DNA from: Streptomyces spiralis
Lineage (GTDB): Bacteria > Actinomycetota > Actinomycetes > Streptomycetales > Streptomycetaceae
Direction of reading: 5' to 3'
DNA length: 64,000 bases
Assembly: GCF_014654675.1 (NCBI RefSeq)
Contig: NZ_BNBC01000004.1
Location: forward strand, 1 to 64,000
Numbering within the stretch: position 1 is the first letter of the stretch; each line of letters opens with the position of its first letter. Under the pieces are notes generated by a model. It was not told where the DNA came from. It did no database searches and was given only the letters and a program-made list of their open reading frames with translations. The translations under genes and the position numbers were made by a program. Below are positions 1-8,307 of the stretch, one piece after another.

Positions 1-71
1 GGAAGCTAAGCCTCACAGCGCCGATGGTACTGCAGGGGGGACCCTGTGGGAGAGTAGGACACCGCCGAACA
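1..71 (+). rRNA. 5S ribosomal RNA, 3' portion
   Basis: The first 71 bases match the 3' half of a streptomycete 5S rRNA as I remember it. They include the GGAAGCTAAGCC block, the GCGCCGATGGTACTG block, GAGAGTAGGAC, and the closing ACCGCCGAAC that pairs with the 5' end of the molecule. The 5' half and the 16S and 23S genes lie outside the window. The exact 3' end is uncertain by a base or two. Confidence 0.95.
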
Positions 72-79
72 ACTCTTGG

Positions 80-124
80 AGCTCTGGCTCCTGGGCTGCA
101 CAGCCCAGGAGCCAGAGCTTTTTT
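80..124 (+). terminator. rRNA operon terminator
   Basis: A perfect 19-bp inverted repeat (80-98 with 101-119) is followed by a run of six T from 119. It lies directly after the 5S rRNA, so it is the intrinsic terminator of the rrn operon. The stem separates the operon from the cardiolipin synthase gene downstream. Confidence 0.95.
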
Positions 125-179
125 GCGTTGAGGTAAGGTCAGGACGCATCGTCGGTACGTTTGACCAGGAGGCCCCCGC

Positions 180-788
180 GTGGAGGTCCAGGAGACCCGC
201 GTCCAGACGGACCGGGTCCTCACCATTCCGAACATCCTCAGCATGGCGCGGCTCCTTGGCGTGCCTCTTTTCCTGTGGTTGATCCTCAGGCCGGAGTTCG
301 GAGGGCCCAAGAGCGACGGGTGGGCCCTGCTGGTACTCGCGCTCAGTGGCGTCAGCGACTACCTGGACGGCAAGCTGGCGCGACGCTGGAACCAGATCAG
401 CAGCCTGGGCCGGCTGCTCGACCCGGCGGCCGACCGCCTCTACGTCCTTTCCACGCTCGTCGGCCTCACCTGGCGCGAGATTCTGCCGGTCTGGCTGACC
501 GCGGCTCTCCTGGCGCGCGAATTGATGCTGCTGGTGGCCGTGGGCGTTCTCCGGCGTCATGGCTACCCGCCGCCCCAGGTGAACTTCTTGGGGAAGGCCG
601 CAACGTTCAACCTGATGTACGCGTTCCCGTTGCTTCTGCTCAGCGATGGAAGCGGATGGATCCCGTCACTCGCTGCCGTTTTCGGATGGGCGTTCGCCGG
701 ATGGGGTACAACCCTCTACTGGTGGGCAGGAGTTCTCTACGTGGTGCAAGTCCGCCGACTGGTCCGGGCGGACGCCATGGCCGACTGA
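180..788 (+). CDS. Eukaryote-type cardiolipin synthase (CDP-alcohol phosphatidyltransferase)
   Basis: This 202-residue membrane enzyme has the complete CDP-alcohol phosphotransferase signature D-x2-D-G-x2-A-R-x8-G-x3-D-x3-D at about residues 60-84 (DYLDGKLARR, then GRLLDPAADR). About four to five hydrophobic segments follow. The GTG start at 180 is preceded by AGGAGG at 167-172. The family includes phosphatidylglycerophosphate synthases, but from memory the S. coelicolor gene at this locus (SCO1389) was shown to make cardiolipin from CDP-diacylglycerol and phosphatidylglycerol, so I prefer that call. It corresponds in position to mycobacterial pgsA2, the first gene of the conserved block. Confidence 0.88.
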   Translation: MEVQETRVQTDRVLTIPNILSMARLLGVPLFLWLILRPEFGGPKSDGWALLVLALSGVSDYLDGKLARRWNQISSLGRLLDPAADRLYVLSTLVGLTWREILPVWLTAALLARELMLLVAVGVLRRHGYPPPQVNFLGKAATFNLMYAFPLLLLSDGSGWIPSLAAVFGWAFAGWGTTLYWWAGVLYVVQVRRLVRADAMAD

Positions 789-904
789 GTTCGCCCATTC
801 CGGCAGCCGCAGTGGCTCCGATGGCCCGCTTCGGAAAAGTGCGGGACAATCAGGACGGGTGAAGTCGGCTAGATCGTCGTCTCTTGGAGGAGGACGCTTC
901 CGAC

Positions 905-3400
905 ATGAAGGCCGTCGTGATGGCCGGAGGCGAAGGCACACGCCTTCGCCCAATGACCTCGAGCATGCCCAAGCCGCTCCTGCCGGTGGCCAACCGGCCG
1001 ATCATGGAGCACGTTCTGCGGCTGCTCAAAAGGCATGGTCTGAATGAGACCGTCGTCACAGTCCAGTTCTTGGCCTCGTTGGTCAAGAACTACTTCGGTG
1101 ACGGTGAAGAGCTCGGCATGGAGCTCACCTATGCCAATGAGGAGAAGCCACTCGGTACCGCCGGAAGCGTCAAGAACGCCGAAGAGGCGTTGAAGGACGA
1201 TGCCTTCCTGGTCATCTCCGGCGATGCGCTGACCGACTTCGACCTCACGGACCTGATCCGGTTCCACAAGGAAAAGGGCGCGATGGTCACCGTGTGTCTC
1301 ACGCGCGTGCCCAATCCGCTGGAATTCGGCATCACCATCGTCGACGAAGAGGGCAAGGTCGAGCGTTTCCTCGAGAAGCCGACCTGGGGCCAGGTCTTCT
1401 CCGACACGGTGAACACGGGCATTTACGTCATGGAACCGGAGGTCTTCGACTACGTCGAGGCCGACGTTCCCGTCGACTGGTCCGGTGACGTCTTCCCCCA
1501 GCTGATGAAGGAAGGCAAGCCGATTTACGGCTATGTCGCCGAGGGCTACTGGGAGGACGTCGGCACCCACGAGAGCTACGTCAAGGCGCAGGCGGACGTC
1601 CTGGAAGGCAAGGTGGACGTCCAGCTCGACGGCTTCGAGATCTCACCGGGTGTCTGGGTCGCCGAGGGCGCCGAGGTGCATCCGGACGCCGAGCTGCGCG
1701 GCCCCCTCTACATCGGCGACTACGCCAAGGTGGAGGCCGGCGCCGAGATCCGTGAGCACACGGTCGTCGGCTCGAACGTCGTGGTGAAGAGCGGTGCCTT
1801 CCTGCACAAGGCCGTCGTGCACGACAACGTGTACGTCGGGCAGCACAGCAACCTGCGTGGGTGCGTCGTCGGCAAGAACACCGACATCATGCGCGCGGCG
1901 CGGATCGAGGACGGCGCGGTCATCGGTGACGAGTGCCTGATCGGCGAGGAATCGATTGTTCAGGGCAATGTGCGGGTCTATCCGTTCAAGACCATCGAGG
2001 CGGGCGCCTTCGTCAACACCTCGGTGATCTGGGAGTCCAGGGGACAGGCGCATCTGTTCGGCGCCCGCGGGGTCTCCGGCATCCTGAACGTGGAGATCAC
2101 TCCGGAGCTCGCCGTGCGGCTCGCCGGCGCCTACGCGACGACGTTGAAGAAGGGCTCGACGGTCACCACGGCACGTGACCACTCCCGGGGTGCGCGTGCG
2201 CTCAAGCGGGCGGTCATCTCGGCCCTCCAGGCCAGCGCCATCGACGTACGAGACCTGGAGAACGTGCCGCTGCCCGTGGCCAGGCAGCAGACCGCCCGGG
2301 GCAGCGCCGGCGGCATCATGATCCGGACCACCCCCGGGGTGCCGGACTCGGTCGACATCATGTTCTTCGACGGGCAGGGCGCCGATCTGTCGCAGGGCGG
2401 CCAGCGCAAACTCGACCGGGTCTTCGCCCGCCAGGAGTACCGGCGTGCGTTCCCGGGCGAGATCGGTGACCTGTACTTCCCGTCCAGCGTCTTCGACTCG
2501 TACACCGGTTCGCTCCTGCGCAACGTCGACACGAACGGTATCGGCGAGGCGGGTCTCAAAGTCGTCGTGGACGCCTCGAACGGCAGCGCCGGCCTGGTCC
2601 TGCCCAGCCTGCTCGGCAAGCTCGGGGTGGACTCGCTGACCATCAACCCCGGTCTCGACGAGTCCCGGCCCACGGAGACCGAGGACATGCGCCGGAAGGG
2701 GCTGGTCCGGCTCGGAGAGATCGTGGCGTCCTCCGGGGCCGCGTTCGGCGTGCGGTTCGACCCGGTCGGTGAGCGGCTGTCGCTCGTCGACGAGAAGGGC
2801 CGCATCATCGAGGACGACCGGGCGCTACTGGTGATGCTCGACTTGGTCGCCGCCGAGCGTCGTAGCGGCCGCGTCGCACTTCCGGTGACGACCACCCGTA
2901 TCGCCGAGCAGGTTGCCGCATACCACGGCACCCAGGTCGAGTGGACGACCACCTCGCCCGACGACCTGACGCGGGTCGGCGGCGAGGAGGGGACGATCTT
3001 CGGCGGTGACGGCAAGGGCGGGTTCATCGTCCCGGAGTTCAGCAGCGTCTACGACGGGACGGCGGCCTTCGTACGGCTGATCGGGCTGGTCGCGCGAACC
3101 CAGCTGACCCTCAGCCAGATCGACGCCCGGATCCCGCGCGCCCATGTCCTCAAGCGGGACCTGGCCACGCCGTGGGCGGTGAAGGGCCTGGTGATGCGCC
3201 GGGTCGTCGAGGCCGCCGGAGAGCGTTTCGTCGACACGACGGACGGTGTGCGGGTCGTGGAGACCGACGGCCGCTGGGTCATGGTGCTGCCCGACCCGGC
3301 CGAGGCGGTCACCCACCTGTGGGCCGAGGGTCCCGACGACGCCTCCGCGCAGGCCCTGCTCGACGAGTGGTCGACGGTCGTCGACAGCGCAGGGCGGTAG
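905..3400 (+). CDS. Mannose-1-phosphate guanylyltransferase with a degenerate phosphomannomutase-like C-terminal domain
   Basis: The protein has 831 residues and three parts. An N-terminal nucleotidyltransferase (GGEGTRLRP at 8-16) should make GDP-mannose from mannose-1-phosphate and GTP for glycan and glycoprotein mannosylation. A left-handed beta-helix of hexapeptide repeats covers about 250-360. The rest resembles a phosphohexomutase in length and layout. The mutase signatures are altered: the serine loop reads IRTTPG (473-478), the DGDADR metal loop reads DPVGER (619-624), and the phosphate-binding RxSGTEP region reads LPDPAEAV (795-802). Mutase activity is therefore doubtful. ATG 905 is chosen because GGAGGAGG lies 11 nt upstream and the family begins MKAVVMAGG; an in-frame TTG at 884 is less likely. 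Confidence 0.88.
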   Translation: MKAVVMAGGEGTRLRPMTSSMPKPLLPVANRPIMEHVLRLLKRHGLNETVVTVQFLASLVKNYFGDGEELGMELTYANEEKPLGTAGSVKNAEEALKDDAFLVISGDALTDFDLTDLIRFHKEKGAMVTVCLTRVPNPLEFGITIVDEEGKVERFLEKPTWGQVFSDTVNTGIYVMEPEVFDYVEADVPVDWSGDVFPQLMKEGKPIYGYVAEGYWEDVGTHESYVKAQADVLEGKVDVQLDGFEISPGVWVAEGAEVHPDAELRGPLYIGDYAKVEAGAEIREHTVVGSNVVVKSGAFLHKAVVHDNVYVGQHSNLRGCVVGKNTDIMRAARIEDGAVIGDECLIGEESIVQGNVRVYPFKTIEAGAFVNTSVIWESRGQAHLFGARGVSGILNVEITPELAVRLAGAYATTLKKGSTVTTARDHSRGARALKRAVISALQASAIDVRDLENVPLPVARQQTARGSAGGIMIRTTPGVPDSVDIMFFDGQGADLSQGGQRKLDRVFARQEYRRAFPGEIGDLYFPSSVFDSYTGSLLRNVDTNGIGEAGLKVVVDASNGSAGLVLPSLLGKLGVDSLTINPGLDESRPTETEDMRRKGLVRLGEIVASSGAAFGVRFDPVGERLSLVDEKGRIIEDDRALLVMLDLVAAERRSGRVALPVTTTRIAEQVAAYHGTQVEWTTTSPDDLTRVGGEEGTIFGGDGKGGFIVPEFSSVYDGTAAFVRLIGLVARTQLTLSQIDARIPRAHVLKRDLATPWAVKGLVMRRVVEAAGERFVDTTDGVRVVETDGRWVMVLPDPAEAVTHLWAEGPDDASAQALLDEWSTVVDSAGR

Positions 3401-3478
3401 TGGACCGGTGAGTCCGGACCGTCCGGATGCCGAGAGTCGGACGGTGACATAAGTCAATAAAACGGGCAGGACGCGCGC

Positions 3479-3516
3479 GTGCCGGACAAGTGCCCCCAAG
3501 GGGGCCTGTCCGGCAC
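3479..3516 (+). terminator. Hairpin after the guanylyltransferase gene
   Basis: A 10-bp perfect stem (GTGCCGGACA 3479-3488 with 3507-3516) encloses a second GCCCCC/GGGGGC stem. There is no T tract, which is common for Streptomyces terminators. It separates the guanylyltransferase gene from the DUF881 operon. Confidence 0.65.
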
Positions 3517-3567
3517 GCCGGTGGGGCCATTCGGAGGACCCGGCCTCTGCATGCGACGATGTGCGGC

Positions 3568-4464
3568 ATGCCGCAGCAACCCCCCATTCGGAGCACCCCC
3601 ACGCGGCCTTCCCGTCCGGATGCGTCCATGTCGTTGATCACCAACGTCATGGACCACAGCCTCGACGACGGCTATGCCGAGGCCGCCGCACGGAAGAAGG
3701 CCGCTGGTGAGGGCGGTCTGCCCAAAACCGTCCGGGCGCGACTGGGGCTGGCGGTCGGCCTGGTGCTGGCGGCGCTCGTGGTGACGGTGGGAGCGGCGCA
3801 GGCGCGTGTGGCGGCCCCGACGGTCGCCAAGGAGCGTCAGGAGCTGATCGACCGCATCGACCGCGAGACGGCGGCGGCCGACAAGCTCGAGCGAGATGTC
3901 GACAAACTCCGTGGCGACGTGAGCGAGCGGCAGCGGCAGGCGCTCCGGGAGAGCGGCGGAAACACCCGGGCCGACCTGGTGGGGATCCTGGCGGGCGCCA
4001 CCGACGTGCACGGACCCGGGGTGAAGCTCGTCGTGGACGACGCCAAGGAGGCCGCCACGGGCGGGGGCGGCAACCCGCGCGAGACCTCGGGTTTCTCCGA
4101 TACGGGCCGGGTGCGCGACCGGGACATGCAGCGCGTCGTGAACGGGCTGTGGCAGTCGGGGGCCGAGGCGGTCTCCGTCAACGGGCAGCGGTTGACCGCC
4201 CTGTCCGCGATCAGGGCGGCCGGGGACGCCATACTGGTCGACAACAGGCCGCTGGTGCCGCCGTACACGGTGCTCGCGGTGGGGGACGGGCAACGGCTGA
4301 GCACCCGGTTCCAGGACAGCCCCGACGGGCTGTATCTGCACGCCCTCCAGGACAACTACGGCATCCGGACGAGTATCTCCGTGGAGAGCGACCTCCGGCT
4401 GCCCGCCGCACCGAGTGTGATCGTACGTACCGCACAGCCGAGCACTGAGAAGGGCACATCGTGA
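3568..4464 (+). CDS. DUF881 family membrane-anchored protein
   Basis: The product has about 298 residues. A short cytoplasmic N-terminus is followed by one transmembrane segment (about 55-77), a coiled coil (about 85-125) and the extracytoplasmic DUF881 domain. That domain shows GVKLVVDDAK and a late block from GLWQSGAEAVSVNG onward. The function is unknown. The block DUF881-sbp-DUF881 is conserved in actinobacteria next to garA and ftsR, which suggests a cell-envelope or division role. The start is uncertain: ATG 3568 gives the N-terminus I expect, ATG 3559 is possible, and neither has a good ribosome site. The stop overlaps the next start by GTGA, so the three genes form an operon. Confidence 0.8.
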   Translation: MPQQPPIRSTPTRPSRPDASMSLITNVMDHSLDDGYAEAAARKKAAGEGGLPKTVRARLGLAVGLVLAALVVTVGAAQARVAAPTVAKERQELIDRIDRETAAADKLERDVDKLRGDVSERQRQALRESGGNTRADLVGILAGATDVHGPGVKLVVDDAKEAATGGGGNPRETSGFSDTGRVRDRDMQRVVNGLWQSGAEAVSVNGQRLTALSAIRAAGDAILVDNRPLVPPYTVLAVGDGQRLSTRFQDSPDGLYLHALQDNYGIRTSISVESDLRLPAAPSVIVRTAQPSTEKGTS

Positions 4465-4793
4465 TCGCCGTACTGGGCCTCATCGTGGGAGTGGTGGCCG
4501 GCCTGTTGGTCCGGCCCGAGGTTCCGGCGGTTGTCGAGCCTTATCTGCCCATCGCCGTCGTCGCGGCGCTGGACGCCGTCTTCGGCGGACTGCGGGCCAT
4601 GCTCGACGGGATCTTCGACGACAAGGTGTTCGTGGTGTCGTTCCTGTCGAACGTGGTCGTCGCCGCGCTGATCGTCTTCCTGGGCGACAAATTGGGTGTG
4701 GGTGCCCAGCTGTCCACGGGTGTCGTGGTGGTCCTCGGCATCCGCATCTTCTCCAACGCCGCCGCGATCCGACGGCACGTGTTCCGGGCGTGA
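4461..4793 (+). CDS. sbp: Small basic protein (Sbp, DUF1290)
   Basis: This 110-residue integral membrane protein has about three hydrophobic helices and a basic end (RRHVFRA). The family signature LIVGVVAGLLVRPEVP lies near the N-terminus. It is the middle gene of the conserved DUF881-sbp-DUF881 trio and overlaps both neighbours by GTGA, so the three are translationally coupled. The biochemical role is not known. Conservation next to the FHA and FtsR genes points to the cell-division or envelope apparatus, which is inference. Confidence 0.87.
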   Translation: MIAVLGLIVGVVAGLLVRPEVPAVVEPYLPIAVVAALDAVFGGLRAMLDGIFDDKVFVVSFLSNVVVAALIVFLGDKLGVGAQLSTGVVVVLGIRIFSNAAAIRRHVFRA

Positions 4794-5692
4794 GACCGAT
4801 GAACCACAAGGACGAACTGCCGGAGAACGAGCCCGGCGCGGAACGGGACGAACAGGGCGAGAAGCGGGAGGAGCAGCGGGAGAACCGGCTCCGCAAGGAG
4901 CTGCCCGCGGAGGTGCCCGCGCAGGCTCCCGGAGCCGCGGAGGGCACCGAGGAGGAGTCCGCCCCCGAGCTCACCGGCCGTCAGCGGCTGGGCAAGGGCC
5001 TGTGGCCGCCGCGCTTCACCCGGGCCCAACTCGTCGTAGCGCTGCTGCTGTTCGGCCTGGGTTTCGGTCTCGCGGTCCAGGTCGCCTCCAACAGCGACAG
5101 TGACAGCGCGCTGCGCGGTGCCCGGCAGGAGGATCTTGTTCGCATCCTCGATGAACTCGACGACCGTACACAGCGTCTTGAGGACGAGAAGCAGGGTCTC
5201 GACAAGCAGCGTCAGGAGCTGGAGAACAGTTCGGACCAGGCCGAGGAGGCCCGCAGGCAGACGGTCGAGAAGGAGAGGCAACTCGGCATTCTGGCGGGCA
5301 CGGTGGCCGCGCAGGGGCCAGGTATCACGATGACGATCGAGGACACGAAGGGGACGGTCCGGGCGGACATGCTGCTGGACGCGATACAGGAGCTGCGCGC
5401 GGCCGGTGCGGAGGCCATCCAGGTCAACGGTGTCCGGGTGGTGGCGAGCACCTACCTGACGGACTCCGGCAAGAGCGTGGACGTCGACGGGAACAAGATC
5501 AACGCGCCCTATCGTTTCCAGGTCATCGGCAAGCCGCAGGACCTGGAGCCGGCGCTCAACATCCCTGGAGGGGTGGTGCAGACCCTCGAGAAGGAGCAGG
5601 CCACCGTGACCGTCGAGCGATCGGACAAGATCGTCGTGGACGCCTTGCGAGCGGCGAAGCAGCCTGACTACGCTCGGTCGTCCTCGCAGTGA
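4790..5692 (+). CDS. Second DUF881 family protein
   Basis: The product has 300 residues. A long charged N-terminal tail (about 1-75, Glu/Arg rich) precedes one transmembrane helix (about 80-100), a coiled coil (about 110-165) and a DUF881 domain. The domain contains ILAGTVAAQGPGITMTIED and AGAEAIQVNGVRVVAST. It is a paralogue of the protein encoded two genes upstream. GTG 4790 overlaps the sbp stop in the same GTGA pattern; ATG 4799 is the alternative start. In mycobacteria the next gene is gcvH, but here a 190-base gap leads straight to garA. Confidence 0.82.
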   Translation: MRPMNHKDELPENEPGAERDEQGEKREEQRENRLRKELPAEVPAQAPGAAEGTEEESAPELTGRQRLGKGLWPPRFTRAQLVVALLLFGLGFGLAVQVASNSDSDSALRGARQEDLVRILDELDDRTQRLEDEKQGLDKQRQELENSSDQAEEARRQTVEKERQLGILAGTVAAQGPGITMTIEDTKGTVRADMLLDAIQELRAAGAEAIQVNGVRVVASTYLTDSGKSVDVDGNKINAPYRFQVIGKPQDLEPALNIPGGVVQTLEKEQATVTVERSDKIVVDALRAAKQPDYARSSSQ

Positions 5693-5882
5693 ACCGGGGG
5701 TGCATGGCGGTCGTCCGGCAGGGGCATGAGGTTGCGGGGGGTCGGCGCACCGATTGGGTGGTGCGTGGTGGAAACTGTCTGGTGGATACGGACGTTGTGA
5801 GGATGTCCGGGTCGACCGGTGTATGCAGTCAGGGTTCGTCCTGCCCCACGGGCGGGTCTGTTTCGGTCAAGGGGAATCGCCC

Positions 5883-6704
5883 GTGAAGTTGTTTGCGAAG
5901 TTGTTCGGCAAGAGCGCGCGAGAGGGCGGCGACAACGCGACCGCCCGCCATCGCGCACAGCCCGACGCGGAAGGTCAGCGTCCGCTGTTCCGCGACCAGG
6001 TCCCGGGGACGGGTGACATTTCCGGCGCACCGGGCGCGCCGTCGGTTGACCCTGCCCAGGCAGGCGGCATAGGTTTCGGCCAACCGTCAACCTCAGGTAC
6101 GGGTGGAGGGTTTGCCGCCGGCCCGTACGCGTCCCCAGCCCCGACGGGGCAGCCGCGGCAGGAGGATCCGTCCATGTCGGCCCTGGTCTGTACGAGGTGC
6201 GGTCACCGCAACGCGGAGAACAGCCGCTTCTGCTCCAACTGTGGTGCGCCGTTGCGGCCTGGTGCGGTGCCGGAGCGCGCGTCGGAGACGACCTCCACGA
6301 TCTCCATCTCCGGTCTGGAGGCCTACGACGCCGAGGCCACCGGCCAGACGCCGATGCTGTCTCCGGAGGCGCAGGCGGCCGTCGACGCGCTGCCGGTCGG
6401 CTCCGCCCTGCTGGTGGTGCGCCGCGGGCCGAACTCGGGCAGCCGCTTCCTCCTGGACGGGGAGCTGACCACGGCCGGGCGTCATCCGCAGAGCGACATC
6501 TTCCTGGACGACGTGACGGTCTCGCGCCGCCATGTGGAGTTCCGCCGCAGCCCGGCCGGGTCGTTCACGGTGGCCGACGTCGGCAGCCTGAACGGCACGT
6601 ACGTCAACCGTGAGCGGATCGACCAGGTCGCGCTGTCCAACGGCGACGAGGTGCAGATCGGCAAGTACCGGCTGGTCTTCTACTCGAGCCGACAGGGCTA
6701 CTGA
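5883..6704 (+). CDS. garA: FHA-domain signalling protein GarA with an N-terminal zinc ribbon
   Basis: This 273-residue protein has an amphipathic start, a low-complexity linker and a zinc ribbon (CTRCGHRN...CSNCGAPL, about 103-124). The phospho-acceptor motif ETTST (135-139) follows. The C-terminal FHA domain (about 170-270) holds GRHPQSDIFLDDVTVSRRHVEF and SLNGTYVN. In mycobacteria GarA/OdhI is phosphorylated on the ETTS motif by Ser/Thr kinases and then switches control of 2-oxoglutarate dehydrogenase and glutamate metabolism. The conserved ETTST suggests the same switch here. Mycobacterial GarA lacks a zinc ribbon. GTG 5883 has AAGGGGAA at 5869-5876; GTG codons further upstream lack such a site. 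Confidence 0.88.
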   Translation: MKLFAKLFGKSAREGGDNATARHRAQPDAEGQRPLFRDQVPGTGDISGAPGAPSVDPAQAGGIGFGQPSTSGTGGGFAAGPYASPAPTGQPRQEDPSMSALVCTRCGHRNAENSRFCSNCGAPLRPGAVPERASETTSTISISGLEAYDAEATGQTPMLSPEAQAAVDALPVGSALLVVRRGPNSGSRFLLDGELTTAGRHPQSDIFLDDVTVSRRHVEFRRSPAGSFTVADVGSLNGTYVNRERIDQVALSNGDEVQIGKYRLVFYSSRQGY

Positions 6705-6706
6705 CC

Positions 6707-6728
6707 CTCCCCGGACTCGTCCGGGGAG
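6707..6728 (+). terminator. Hairpin between garA and ftsR
   Basis: A 9-bp perfect stem (CTCCCCGGA 6707-6715 with 6720-6728) with a CTCG loop begins just after the garA stop. It could act as an attenuator or a processing site between garA and ftsR. There is no T run. Confidence 0.5.
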
Positions 6729-6744
6729 ATCCCAGGGAAGGTCC

Positions 6745-7482
6745 ATGCTTCAAACACCGAGCGGTGGTGCCGGGCACGGCACCACCGCCGCGGACAGTGG
6801 GCTGATGAGCATCGGCAGCGTGCTGAACGTGCTGCGCGAGGAGTTCCCCGAGGTCACCATCTCCAAGATCCGTTTCCTGGAGTCGGAGGGCCTCGTCGAG
6901 CCGCGGCGGACCCCCTCGGGGTATCGCAAGTTCAGCCCGGACGACGTCGAGCGCCTCGCCCACGTGCTGAGATTGCAGCGTGACCACTACCTGCCGTTGA
7001 AGGTGATCCGCGAGTATCTGGACGCGGTGGAGCGCGGTGAGGCCGTTCAGCTGCCGGTGCTCGGCCGGCAGCGTGACGGCGAGGCCGTGCCGGCGCCTGT
7101 CGAGACACCCGCGGTGGCCCGGATCTGCCGGGCCGATCTCCTCGCCGCCGCGGAGATCGACGAGGAGGTCCTCGGGGAGTGGGAGTCGTACGGGCTGGTC
7201 ACTCCAGTGGAGGACGGCGCCTACGACGCGGAGGCGGTCACGGTCGCCTCACTGGTCCGTGAGCTGGGACGTTTCGGGATCGAACCCCGTCACCTGCGGG
7301 TGATGAAGGCGGCCGCCGACCGGGAGGCCGGGCTCGTCGACCAGGTGGTGGCCCCGCTGCGGCGCCACCGCAATCCGCAGACCCGGGCCCATGCCGAGGC
7401 CCGCACGAAGGAGCTGGCAGCGCTCACGGTGAGACTGCACGCGGCGCTGGTGCAGACCGCGCTCGGCGTGCGGCTGCCCTGA
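6745..7482 (+). CDS. ftsR: MerR-type regulator FtsR
   Basis: The 245-residue protein has an N-terminal MerR winged helix (SIGSVLNVLREEFP, then IRFLESEGLVEPRRTPSGYRKF, about 22-75). A long C-terminal region lacks effector cysteines. It matches the position and size of Rv1828 and C. glutamicum FtsR, a direct activator of ftsZ. A second MerR-like recognition region begins near residue 130 (ICRADLLAAAEIDEEVLGEWESYGLV). ATG 6745 follows AGGGAAGG at 6734-6741. The order garA-ftsR-DUF151-merR is strongly conserved in actinobacteria, so the identification rests on both sequence and neighbours. Confidence 0.87.
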   Translation: MLQTPSGGAGHGTTAADSGLMSIGSVLNVLREEFPEVTISKIRFLESEGLVEPRRTPSGYRKFSPDDVERLAHVLRLQRDHYLPLKVIREYLDAVERGEAVQLPVLGRQRDGEAVPAPVETPAVARICRADLLAAAEIDEEVLGEWESYGLVTPVEDGAYDAEAVTVASLVRELGRFGIEPRHLRVMKAAADREAGLVDQVVAPLRRHRNPQTRAHAEARTKELAALTVRLHAALVQTALGVRLP

Positions 7483-7569
7483 ACCGGCCACCCCGAGCCG
7501 GTACCGGCCGCGGCGGCCGGATCGACCTCCCGTTTCCGGCCCGACTACCCAAACATCCCGGGCACGGCC

Positions 7570-7575
7570 TAGGGT
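7570..7575 (+). promoter_or_regulatory. -10 element TAGGGT, leaderless start
   Basis: TAGGGT ends 6 nt before the GTG at 7582, which places the predicted transcription start on the start codon. No ribosome site precedes the gene. The -35 region is not clear. Confidence 0.6.
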
Positions 7576-7581
7576 TGCTGT

Positions 7582-8055
7582 GTGAACGAGCTCGATGTCG
7601 TAGGTGTCCGGGTCGAAATGCCCTCCAACCAGCCGATCGTGCTCCTGCGTGAAGTGGGGGGCGACCGCTACCTCCCCATCTGGATCGGGCCGGGGGAGGC
7701 CACGGCCATCGCCTTCGCCCAGCAGGGGATGGCCCCGGCGCGGCCGCTGACCCATGACCTGTTCAAGGACGTGCTGGAGGCCGTCGGCCAGGAGCTCACG
7801 GAAGTGCGCATCACGGACCTGCGTGAAGGCGTCTTCTACGCGGAGCTGGTCTTTGCGAGCGGGGTCGAGGTCAGTGCTCGTCCGTCCGATGCCATAGCGC
7901 TGGCGCTGCGCACCGGCACGCCGATCTACGGCAGTGACACGGTGCTCGACGACGCGGGCATCGCGATCCCGGACGAGCAGGAGGACGAGGTGGAGAAGTT
8001 CCGCGAGTTCCTCGACCAGATCTCGCCGGAGGACTTCGGTACCAGCAACCAGTGA
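7582..8055 (+). CDS. Bifunctional nuclease family protein (DUF151)
   Basis: This 157-residue protein spans the whole BFN/DUF151 domain. Recognisable blocks are LREVGGDRYLPIWIGPGEATAIAF near the N-terminus and the closing SARPSDAIALALRTGTPIY. It is the counterpart of Rv1829. Plant homologues have both DNase and RNase activity, but the bacterial role is poorly known. Its place between two MerR genes is part of the conserved block. GTG 7582 has no Shine-Dalgarno sequence and lies 6 nt after a TAGGGT hexamer, so the mRNA is probably leaderless. Confidence 0.87.
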   Translation: MNELDVVGVRVEMPSNQPIVLLREVGGDRYLPIWIGPGEATAIAFAQQGMAPARPLTHDLFKDVLEAVGQELTEVRITDLREGVFYAELVFASGVEVSARPSDAIALALRTGTPIYGSDTVLDDAGIAIPDEQEDEVEKFREFLDQISPEDFGTSNQ

Positions 8056-8307
8056 GGTTCGGGGCTTCGGTTCCGGCGGTGGTTGCGGGGGTCGGGTCCG
8101 GCAAGCGGTGAAACGCCGACATATGCCACCGGCCACCGGGAGCGCTCGGCCGTACCTCGCGTGGCATTCGGCTAGCCTTTCCCCACGACGGGGCACGGGA
8201 AACCACTCGTAGGGTGATTATCACTCGGCGTGCCGAGTGTGGCGATCGTTGACGCACCCCCGGTGACTGCCTACCGTCGAGGAGGCAGGTCAAGGACGGA
8301 GGTCGGC

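Noticed and set aside
180..788. Phosphatidylglycerophosphate synthase as the function of the CDP-alcohol phosphatidyltransferase
   Set aside because: The motif does not discriminate, but the conserved position matches the gene that I recall as the actinobacterial cardiolipin synthase; the alternative remains possible.
8230..8307. Longer N-terminus of the second MerR regulator
   Set aside because: The extension has no ribosome site, whereas GGAGG lies 5 nt before GTG 8308.
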